From positions 1 to 10,615 of the forward strand of contig DASVWG010000395.1 of the NCBI GenBank assembly GCA_036389695.1: a stretch of 10,615 bases of DNA. Reading direction: 5' to 3'. Made by a program: the position numbers and the translations under genes. Below, piece by piece: positions 1 to 5,286 of the stretch (position 1 is the first letter of the stretch; each line of letters opens with the position of its first letter). This DNA is from JALZHR01 sp036389695. GTDB lineage: Bacteria > Acidobacteriota > Blastocatellia > Pyrinomonadales > Pyrinomonadaceae. The notes under the pieces were generated by a model. It ran no database searches. It worked only from the letters and a program-made list of their open reading frames with translations, and was not told where the DNA came from.

Positions 1-37
1 ATTGATTTGCAAAATCTTAAACTTATTTATCAATTCA

Positions 38-1084
38 ATGAAAAATAATTTTCTAATCTACGGCGCAAACGGTTATACGGGCGAGCTTATCCTGCGTTAC
101 GCGGTCGGGCGCGGTTTGAAGCCTTTAATTGCGGGCAGAAACGCGGAAAAAATCGAAGCTCTGGCGCGGAAATTCGAGGTGGATTTTCGCGTTTTTTCGC
201 TGGAAGATGCGGCGAAGCTTGACGCGGCTTTGAGCGAAGTCGATTTCGTGATTCACTGCGCCGGACCTTTTTCGCTGACCTCAAAGCAGATGGTCGAAGG
301 CTGTCTCCGAAACGGAAAACATTACACCGACATTACGGGCGAAATCGCCGTTTTCGAAGCGATGGCGCAACTCGACGCGCGGGCGAAGGAAGCGGGAATT
401 ATGATTATGCCGGGCGTCGGTTTTGACGTCGTGCCGTCGGATTGTCTGGCGCGGCATCTGAAAAATCGTCTGCCGTCGGCGACCAATTTAACATTGGCGT
501 TTTACGGGATGGGCAGAATCTCGCACGGCACGCAGGCGACGATGACTCTGAACGCCGGGCAAGGCGGCGCGATTCGTCAAAACGGCGAAATCACGCGCGT
601 TCCGGCAGCCTGGAAATCGCGCGAGATAGATTTCGGCGAAGTCAAAAAAACCGGCACGACGATTCCGTGGGGCGATGTTTCGACGGCGTTTTATTCCACC
701 GGAATTCCGAATATCGAAGTTTACACGGTCGTGCCGGACGCGGCGCTGAAAATGATGAAGCTCAGCCGTTATCTCGGCTGGCTTTTAACGACGAAACCCG
801 TCCAAAACTATCTGCAAAAACAAATTCCGCCCGGCGGACCCGACGACGAAGAACGCGCGCAGGGAAAAACTCTGCTCTGGGGCGCGGCGACCGACGACGA
901 GGGAAACCGCGTCGAATCGCGTCTCGTCGCGCCGGAAGGCTACACGACAACCGTTCTGACCGCGCTCAAAATCGCCGAAAAAATTCTAAACGGAAATTTC
1001 TGCGCCGGTTTTCAAACACCGGCGAAATGTTACGGCGCGGATTTGATTCTGGAAATCGAAGGCGTGAAAAGAGTTGATAGTTGA
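38..1084 (+). CDS. Saccharopine dehydrogenase-like NAD(P)-binding oxidoreductase (COG3268-type)
   Basis: A 348-aa cytosolic protein with an N-terminal Rossmann fold: GANGYTG at residues 9-15, a basic AGRN at 32-35 that would suit NADP(H), and HCAGPF at 73-78. The conserved HYTDITGE (95-102) and MPGVGFDVVPSDCLA (124-138) place it in the saccharopine dehydrogenase/trans-acting enoyl reductase family. That family includes reductases of lipid and polyketide metabolism, and most members have no known substrate. The length suits the family. I chose ATG at 38 because the glycine motif then sits 8 residues from the start. A TTG at position 2 in the same frame would add 12 residues without similarity to the family. 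No clear SD is visible. The stop codon (1082-1084) and the last residues VDS are supplied by the left arm of a heptamer repeat element, so the native C-terminus may have been changed by the repeat. The family call is firm; the substrate is unknown. Confidence 0.85.
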   Translation: MKNNFLIYGANGYTGELILRYAVGRGLKPLIAGRNAEKIEALARKFEVDFRVFSLEDAAKLDAALSEVDFVIHCAGPFSLTSKQMVEGCLRNGKHYTDITGEIAVFEAMAQLDARAKEAGIMIMPGVGFDVVPSDCLARHLKNRLPSATNLTLAFYGMGRISHGTQATMTLNAGQGGAIRQNGEITRVPAAWKSREIDFGEVKKTGTTIPWGDVSTAFYSTGIPNIEVYTVVPDAALKMMKLSRYLGWLLTTKPVQNYLQKQIPPGGPDDEERAQGKTLLWGAATDDEGNRVESRLVAPEGYTTTVLTALKIAEKILNGNFCAGFQTPAKCYGADLILEIEGVKRVDS

Positions 1085-1149
1085 TAACTGATAACTGATA
1101 GTGAAAGCAAAACGACTATCAACTATCAGTTATCAGTTATCAACTATCA
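1073..1149. repeat. Heptamer-repeat inverted element between convergent genes (possible bidirectional terminator)
   Basis: The left arm is four 7-nt units (GTTGATA twice, ACTGATA twice). The right arm is five units of ACTATCA or GTTATCA. Positions 1075-1101 and 1123-1149 are perfect inverted copies, a 27-bp stem with a 21-nt loop. The plus-strand gene stops inside the left arm and the minus-strand gene stops two bases after the right arm. A stem this long could end transcription from both sides, but there is no good T-run after it, so a terminator role is inferred from position and pairing only. Confidence 0.9.
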
Positions 1150-1150
1150 G

Positions 1151-1588
1151 TTATTCATTGATGTTGTCCAAGCCGGAGAATTTCCAGCCGGTTTTGGTCA
1201 GTTCAAACGAATAAACAATCGGCTCGCCGCCGTCGCCGATTTTATCGTTTTTGAAACCGCAGTTGACCTCATAGCGCTTTGCCGAGGCTTTTTGCGGCGC
1301 GGCGTTTTGGAAGCATTTGGCGGCGTCGGCTTCGCCGTTGAAAATCTGATTGTAGCGGCGCAGAAAATCGGCTTTCGTGCGGACGCTTTTTTGATACGTC
1401 GGCATCTCGACCGGAAACCGCGAAAGATTGGCGACCGCGTTTTTGTCTTTTTTCGCGACGGCTGTTTTGAATTTTGCCCAGAAAGCTTTAAACGCCGTGT
1501 CCTGACGGTTTGTATTTGCCGCGCCGAAAGCGTTGGCGGCGAAACAGCAAATTAAAACGGCATTTAAAAAGAATTTAAGTTTTGTCAT
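1151..1588 (-). CDS. Small exported protein of unknown function
   Basis: A 145-aa protein that I do not recognise. Residues 1-23 form a typical Sec signal peptide: lysines at 3 and 5, a hydrophobic core (FFLNAVLICCFAA) and a likely cut near AFGA. The mature part has an amphipathic helical region (FKAFWAKFKTAVAKKD), a segment ending in FLRRYNQIF, then a C-terminal half that looks like beta strands ending in GWKFSGLDNINE. This layout recalls the NTF2/SnoaL-like cone fold of many small periplasmic proteins, which is only a guess. The mature part has two cysteines (in AAKCFQNAA and EVNCGFK) that could form a disulfide. The start is supported by GGAAGG five bases upstream of ATG. It is divergent from the PhoX-like gene across 76 bp and converges with the oxidoreductase gene across a repeat element. 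An exported protein is likely; the function is unknown. Confidence 0.7.
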   Translation of the reverse strand: MTKLKFFLNAVLICCFAANAFGAANTNRQDTAFKAFWAKFKTAVAKKDKNAVANLSRFPVEMPTYQKSVRTKADFLRRYNQIFNGEADAAKCFQNAAPQKASAKRYEVNCGFKNDKIGDGGEPIVYSFELTKTGWKFSGLDNINE

Positions 1589-1590
1589 AT

Positions 1591-1619
1591 TTACCTTCCG
1601 AATCCGATAGATTTATAAT
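1591..1619 (+). promoter_or_regulatory. Possible sigma-70-like promoter for the PhoX-like gene
   Basis: A consensus -10 hexamer TATAAT lies at 1614-1619, 45 bases before the ATG at 1665. The hexamer 17 bases upstream of it (TTACCT, 1591-1596) is a poor -35 match. The site is in the 76-bp gap between divergent genes, where a plus-strand promoter is expected. The support is one good hexamer in AT-rich sequence. Confidence 0.35.
1594..1599 (-). promoter_or_regulatory. Shine-Dalgarno site of the small exported protein gene
   Basis: Read on the minus strand this is GGAAGG followed by TAAAT and ATG at 1588. It is one of the clearer SD motifs in the window and fixes that start codon. Confidence 0.6.
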
Positions 1620-1664
1620 GATTTCAGACGCATTTTAACTCAACATTTTGCTTTGCAGGCATTT

Positions 1665-3071
1665 ATGAACCGAAGAAATTTTTTATGGCAGGTAAGCGCC
1701 GCCGGAACTGCACTGGCGTTCGGCGGCTTCACGCGCCGCGCCGAAGCTTTAATCGAAAAGAAAAACTTCTCTTTTCTTCGCGCCGCGGGCTTCGGCGAGC
1801 TTGTGCCGACGGCGGCGAAAAATACCGGCGAAACTTATCTGGCTCTGCCGAAAGGTTTTGAATACAACGTTATCGGCAAAGTCGGCAGCGTGATGGCGGA
1901 CAACAACAAAACGCCGCGCGCGCACGACGGGATGGCGGCTTTTAAAGTCGGCGGCGAGCTGCGCATCGTTCGCAATCACGAGGTGACGAACGGGCGCGCG
2001 CCGCAAGCGGGCGCGGCAATCGGCGCAAACCCTTATGACGAAACGGTCGCGGGCGGCACGACCACACTCGTCATCAATCCGAAAACGCGCGAGATTACGC
2101 GCGATTTCGTCAGCCTGAGCGGAACGCTGATTAACTGCGCGGGCGGCAGAACGCCCTGGGGAAGCTGGATTTCGTGCGAGGAAACGACGCTCGGACAAAC
2201 CGTCAGAACCGGTCCGAAAGGCGTCAAATGGGGCGGTTATCCGAAGCCGCACGGCTATTGTTTCGAGGTTTTCGCCTCGGCAAATTCCAGCGTTAGCCCG
2301 ACGCCTTTGAAAGCGATGGGACGTTTCGTTCACGAAGCCGTCGCCGTCGATAAAAAAACCGGCATCGTCTATCTGACCGAAGATTACACGACGGCTGGAT
2401 TTTATCGTTTCCTGCCGAAGCGCCACAAACGGCTTGCCGAAGGCGGAACGCTGCAAATGTTGAAAATCAAGAACAAAGACAACTTCGACACGCGCAGCGG
2501 GCTAAAAACGGGAATGAGTTTTACGGCAAATTGGGTGACGATTGACAATCCCGACCCGCCGGAAGCGGACGTCGATGATTTGGCGGTTTATAAACAGGGA
2601 AACGCGAAAGGCGCGGCGATTTTCGCGCGGCTCGAAGGCTGTTACGCCGACCCGAAAGGCGCAAAAATTTATTTTACATCGACCAGCGGCGGCGACAACA
2701 AAGGCGGGCAGGTCTGGATGTATGAAGCGACCGCGCGCGACGAAGGACGCCTGACTTTGCTTTTCGAATCGCCGAGCCGCGAGATTCTGGATATGCCCGA
2801 CAATATCTGTCTGCAGCCGAAAAGCAATCTGCTTTTCATCTGCGAAGACAGCGATTACGTCGGTCAGGGCGGAAGCCCGGAAAATTACGTCCGAATTTTA
2901 ACGCCGGACGGAAAGATGGCGGATTTCGCCAAAAACATCACGCCGAAATTTATTTCCAGCGAGTTTGCCGGCTCGACGTTTTCCAAAGACGGAAAAACTT
3001 TGTTCTTCAATCTGCAATCAATCGGCGCGACCTTTGCCGTCTGGGGCGATTGGAGTAAGTTCAAGGTTTAA
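1665..3071 (+). CDS. PhoX/DUF839-family phosphatase, Tat-exported
   Basis: A 468-aa protein of the PhoX family, calcium- and iron-dependent secreted alkaline phosphatases with a beta-propeller fold. A twin-arginine signal starts the protein (RRNFLW at residues 3-8, then a hydrophobic stretch), so export of the folded, metal-loaded enzyme is expected. Family landmarks run in order: HDGMAAF (88-93), RNHE (103-106), GGTTTL (130-135), TPWGSWISCEET (163-174), FVHEA (221-225), LTEDY (237-241), LEGC (323-326) and FSKDGKTLFFN (439-449). C171 in the CEET motif matches the cysteine that ligates iron in characterised PhoX. ATG at 1665 is preferred to TTG at 1653 because it puts the RR motif at the very N-terminus. 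The last four residues and the stop come from a heptamer repeat. No PHO-box-like operator was noticed. Some DUF839 proteins lack proven phosphatase activity, so the activity is inferred. Confidence 0.85.
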   Translation: MNRRNFLWQVSAAGTALAFGGFTRRAEALIEKKNFSFLRAAGFGELVPTAAKNTGETYLALPKGFEYNVIGKVGSVMADNNKTPRAHDGMAAFKVGGELRIVRNHEVTNGRAPQAGAAIGANPYDETVAGGTTTLVINPKTREITRDFVSLSGTLINCAGGRTPWGSWISCEETTLGQTVRTGPKGVKWGGYPKPHGYCFEVFASANSSVSPTPLKAMGRFVHEAVAVDKKTGIVYLTEDYTTAGFYRFLPKRHKRLAEGGTLQMLKIKNKDNFDTRSGLKTGMSFTANWVTIDNPDPPEADVDDLAVYKQGNAKGAAIFARLEGCYADPKGAKIYFTSTSGGDNKGGQVWMYEATARDEGRLTLLFESPSREILDMPDNICLQPKSNLLFICEDSDYVGQGGSPENYVRILTPDGKMADFAKNITPKFISSEFAGSTFSKDGKTLFFNLQSIGATFAVWGDWSKFKV

Positions 3072-3166
3072 AGTTCAAAGTTCAAAGTTCAAAGTCAAAA
3101 GATTAAAGTTCAAGATTCAAAGTCTAACCGTCAACTTTGAACCTTGAACCTTGAACTTTGAACTTA
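3057..3166. repeat. Fifteen-heptad array with opposed arms between convergent genes (possible terminator)
   Basis: From 3057 to 3161 the sequence divides into 15 consecutive 7-nt units, each starting and ending in A. The first ten are variants of AAGTTCA, then a transition unit, then ACTTTGA/ACCTTGA variants. Positions 3056-3089 pair with 3133-3166 at 30 of 34 positions, and two of the four mismatches would be G-U in plus-strand RNA. TTATTTT follows the right arm on the plus strand, so this could act as an intrinsic terminator for the PhoX-like gene. It contains that gene's stop codon and ends 2 bases before the opposing gene's stop. Confidence 0.9.
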
Positions 3167-3168
3167 TT

Positions 3169-3441
3169 TTACCCGGCGGTTTCAAACAAAGCCAAAATCT
3201 GTTTGCCTTCGCCGGAGCGCGGGTCAATCGTGCGGATGTGCTTGCGACCCGCCATTTCCCAGATTGCCGTCACGCTGCCTTCCTTTTCGACCGCGTGATA
3301 AGAAATATCTTCGGTGTTTTCGGCGCCGCCTTCGTTTGCCGCCGCTGCTGCTGCTGCCGCCGTCGCTTCTTTTTCGGCGGCGGTCGGTTCGATTATTTCA
3401 ACCGCTTCGGCGGCTGCCGTGCTGTTTTCAGTTTCTGCCAT
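3169..3441 (-). CDS. Small Ala/Glu-rich hypothetical protein
   Basis: A 90-aa protein that I do not recognise. The N-terminal half (about residues 1-46) is low-complexity, acidic and alanine-rich, with an eight-alanine run at about 28-35 encoded by mixed GCN codons; it is probably disordered or a flexible tether. The C-terminal half (about 47-90, from DISYHAVEKEG to ILALFETAG) looks like a compact domain with SVTAIWEMAGRKHIRTIDP as its core. No signal peptide or membrane segment is visible. A good SD, GAGAGGA, sits five bases before the ATG, which argues that the gene is real and not a shadow frame. It converges with the PhoX-like gene across a repeat element. Function unknown. Confidence 0.65.
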   Translation of the reverse strand: MAETENSTAAAEAVEIIEPTAAEKEATAAAAAAAANEGGAENTEDISYHAVEKEGSVTAIWEMAGRKHIRTIDPRSGEGKQILALFETAG

Positions 3442-3446
3442 TCAAA

Positions 3447-3453
3447 TCCTCTC
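3447..3453 (-). promoter_or_regulatory. Shine-Dalgarno site of the 90-aa gene
   Basis: On the minus strand GAGAGGA is followed by TTTGA and then ATG at 3441. It is the strongest SD match in the window and supports this small gene as truly translated. Confidence 0.6.
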
Positions 3454-3558
3454 TTAAAAAAAATATTCTTAAATTATTTTGATTAAACAAATTTTGTCAC
3501 AGCCCGCGCACTCGTGCAAGTTTTAGACTTCAATTTCGGCGCGTATTTTCAAATCAAT

Positions 3559-4131
3559 TTATTCGGGTTTAATTTCGCCGCTTTCCAAATCTTTGAAGAA
3601 TTTTTGCGGGTCGGTCAGAAATCTGACCGAATTTGACGTTTGAATTAAATCAAAGACTTGTGCCGGATTCGGCTCGACTAAATTTCCTTTACCGTCCATC
3701 ACCAACCAATTTTGACTCCGGCAAATTTCCAGCATCCCGGTTAGAAAGTCCGTGAAATTGCCTCTTAAATCCGTGCGAAAGTGAAATTCTTCGACATTTC
3801 CCGATTCGTCAAAACATAAAAAAGCGTCGTGGTCTTGATTTTGATTGACGTCGCCTTTCCAGGTAATACTTGAATCATCTTCCCATTTTGAATAGCTTAT
3901 CAATTTATCTATTGCAGAAATTATTTGGGGTTTATCAAAAAAAACGCCCGTCCACCAATTTATTGTCAACGCGTCTTCAAAATCGGGTTCGGATTTTATA
4001 TTTTCTGTTATTTTCTGCCAGAAATCATTCCAGCCTTCGCGATTTATTTCTAAAGTTTTCGGAATTTCGCCGAATCTTTCGATGACGGATTTTTGGGGAA
4101 TTACCTCTAGTTTAAACTGCCAGATTGCCAT
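3559..4131 (-). CDS. Hypothetical protein at the end of the xdh gene cluster
   Basis: A 190-aa acidic soluble protein with no signal peptide or membrane segment and no family I can name. It is rich in aromatic residues (MAIWQF at the start, NDFWQKI, NWWTGVFF, SKWEDD) and has a central part of probable beta strands (HDAFLCFDES, VEEFHFRTDL) followed by helices (FTDFLTGMLEICRSQ). The general look recalls small bacterial proteins of the immunity-protein type, but that is an impression and not an identification. It starts 4 bases after the xdhC stop, so it is probably co-transcribed and translationally coupled to xdhC. Its DNA is visibly more AT-rich than xdhB or the PhoX-like gene, which may mean a more recent arrival. 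No clear SD precedes the ATG. Confidence 0.65.
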   Translation of the reverse strand: MAIWQFKLEVIPQKSVIERFGEIPKTLEINREGWNDFWQKITENIKSEPDFEDALTINWWTGVFFDKPQIISAIDKLISYSKWEDDSSITWKGDVNQNQDHDAFLCFDESGNVEEFHFRTDLRGNFTDFLTGMLEICRSQNWLVMDGKGNLVEPNPAQVFDLIQTSNSVRFLTDPQKFFKDLESGEIKPE

Positions 4132-4135
4132 AGTT

Positions 4136-5158
4136 TTAATTTTTTGCGTTTTTTACCGCAATAATCTCCGCCGCGATGCTGACGGCGATTTCAAAAGGCG
4201 TTTGGCTGTTGATTTTCAGACCAATCGGCGTGTGAATGCGGTCAAGTTTTTCCGTCGGAAATCCTTCCCGGCGCAGATTTTTGAGCAAAGCCGACATCTT
4301 TGCTTTACTTCCGAGAACGCCGAAATATTTAAAATCCTTATCGAAAAGACGTCGAATCACCGCCGCGTCGGACTTGTAGCCGAGCGTCATCACGACGACG
4401 TAAACGTCTGCGCCGGAAGGAATAAACTCGTCGATTTTTTCGTAGGATTCGATAATTCGTTTTTCGTGAACGAATTTATTTTTGGCGAGCGTGTTTAAAA
4501 AAGGTCGGTCGTCAAAAAGCTGGATGTGAAAATCCATTTTCGACACAATCTCCGACAAAGCCAGCGCGCAATGACCGCCGCCGACGATAAAAAGCCGGTT
4601 TTTGAATCCGAGTCTTTCTTCAAAGGTAAATCCGGTTTCGCCGTTTCGCTCGAATCTGAAATCGAAATCGCTTTCGTTATTTTCCGCGATTTGAAATTCG
4701 AAATTTGAAATTTGCAGGATTTTTGATTGCTGCTTTTTAAGAGCGCGCGCGATTTCGCGAACGGTTTCCAGATGCTGCGGTTTGAGCTTGAAAAAAATAA
4801 CCGTCTGCCTGCCCGAGCAAATCATTCCGCTCGAATGCGGCGAGTTTTTTCGATGAACCTGCTCGACGATTGCGGAATGCGGAATGCGGAGTTCGGAATC
4901 GTTTAAATTTTCAGATTTACTTTTGCCTTTTGCCTTTTGCCCTTTGCCTTCCGAAATCTCTCTGGCGAGCTCCACCAGATTGACTTCCATCAAGCCGCCG
5001 CCGATGCTGCCGCACATTTCATCTGCCGCGACCGCCATTTTAAAGCCTTTTCGTCCCGGACTGCTTCCGGCGCTTTCGGCGACAACGAGAAGCATTACAT
5101 TTTGCTTTCGTTTCAAACGCGCGGCGACAAATTGCCAGATTTCCAATTCCTTTTTCAT
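4136..5158 (-). CDS. xdhC: XdhC-family molybdenum cofactor maturation/insertion protein
   Basis: A 340-aa XdhC/CoxI-family chaperone. In Rhodobacter capsulatus, XdhC binds the molybdenum cofactor, protects it while it is sulfurated and delivers it to XdhB. The N-terminal domain shows GSSPGRKGFKMAV (31-43), GSIGGGLMEVNLVE (50-63) and SGMICSGRQTVIFF (110-123). The C-terminal Rossmann domain starts at LFIVGGGHCALAL (189-201) and carries FDDRPF (215-220), GVLGSKAKMSALL (280-292) and the family signature IHTPIGLKINSQTPFEIAVS (308-327). Two insertions are encoded by heptamer repeats: residues about 71-97, between the GGG-E helix and the CSGRQ strand, and about 148-157, in the interdomain linker. 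The frame stays open throughout, so the gene looks functional. It follows xdhB by 128 bp holding a hairpin, and precedes the 190-aa gene by 4 bp. No SD is evident. Confidence 0.93.
   Translation of the reverse strand: MKKELEIWQFVAARLKRKQNVMLLVVAESAGSSPGRKGFKMAVAADEMCGSIGGGLMEVNLVELAREISEGKGQKAKGKSKSENLNDSELRIPHSAIVEQVHRKNSPHSSGMICSGRQTVIFFKLKPQHLETVREIARALKKQQSKILQISNFEFQIAENNESDFDFRFERNGETGFTFEERLGFKNRLFIVGGGHCALALSEIVSKMDFHIQLFDDRPFLNTLAKNKFVHEKRIIESYEKIDEFIPSGADVYVVVMTLGYKSDAAVIRRLFDKDFKYFGVLGSKAKMSALLKNLRREGFPTEKLDRIHTPIGLKINSQTPFEIAVSIAAEIIAVKNAKN
4689..4716. repeat. Four-copy heptamer array inside xdhC (linker)
   Basis: Four units in exact 7-nt register: ATTTGAA, ATTCGAA, ATTTGAA, ATTTGCA. 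On the coding strand it encodes about residues 148-157 of XdhC (ILQISNFEFQI area), just before the variable acidic linker and the Rossmann domain. No inverted partner was seen nearby. Confidence 0.75.
4871..4898. repeat. Four-copy TGCGGAA heptamer array inside xdhC
   Basis: Units are TGCGGAA, TGCGGAA, TGCGGAG and TTCGGAA. They encode about residues 87-97 of XdhC (SELRIPHSAIV area). The array is 22 nt from a second heptamer array with an unrelated word; together they span 78 bp, or 26 codons. Confidence 0.8.
4921..4948. repeat. Four-copy TTTTGCC heptamer array inside xdhC
   Basis: Three perfect TTTTGCC units and one CTTTGCC. On the coding strand they give the lysine/glycine-rich peptide GKGQKAKGK at residues 71-79. 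The arms of this and the neighbouring array do not complement each other, unlike the intergenic elements. Confidence 0.8.
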
Positions 5159-5184
5159 TAATATGACGACATAAAAAGAAGAAT

Positions 5185-5276
5185 TTACAGGGATAGGTAG
5201 GCTTCGCGGCTTGATAAACAGGGATGAAAATAAAATGTATCTTTTTATATCCCTGCCTATCCTGTTATCCCTGTAA
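5185..5276. repeat. ATCCCTG-type hairpin element between xdhB and xdhC
   Basis: The 128-bp gap between xdhB and xdhC holds an inverted element. Positions 5185-5195 pair perfectly with 5266-5276 (11 bp), 5193-5201 with 5252-5260 (8 of 9), and an inner CAGGGAT (5219-5225) can compete for ATCCCTG (5249-5255). The repeated word is CAGGGAT/ATCCCTG, with irregular 8-10 nt spacing. It shares that word with the element at 9490-9586, so the two look like members of one dispersed family. It may lower read-through into xdhC or stabilise the upstream mRNA end; neither is shown by the sequence. Confidence 0.75.
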
Positions 5277-5286
5277 GCTCTTTCCT

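Noticed and set aside
442..1077. A 211-codon plus-strand open frame overlapping the oxidoreductase gene
   Set aside because: Arginine/serine-rich shadow frame; the other frame carries clear Rossmann and family motifs.
1749..2456. A 235-codon open frame on the minus strand
   Set aside because: It lies wholly inside the PhoX-like gene, is arginine-rich without family motifs, and is explained by the GC-biased codon use of the real frame.
3508..3520. Short GCAC-TC-GTGC palindrome between the 190-aa and 90-aa genes
   Set aside because: Only a 4-bp stem with a 2-nt loop; too weak to call a terminator or operator.
4082..4498. A 138-codon plus-strand open frame antisense to xdhC
   Set aside because: Mirror of the conserved C-terminal Rossmann domain of XdhC; nothing supports translation.
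4871..4948. Possible CRISPR-like repeat-spacer structure
   Set aside because: Units are 7 nt with no unique spacers between them and lie in a coding frame; no cas genes are near.
4871..4948. Possible frameshift or pseudogene caused by the repeats in xdhC
   Set aside because: The frame remains open across 78 bp (26 codons) and all downstream motifs follow in the same frame.
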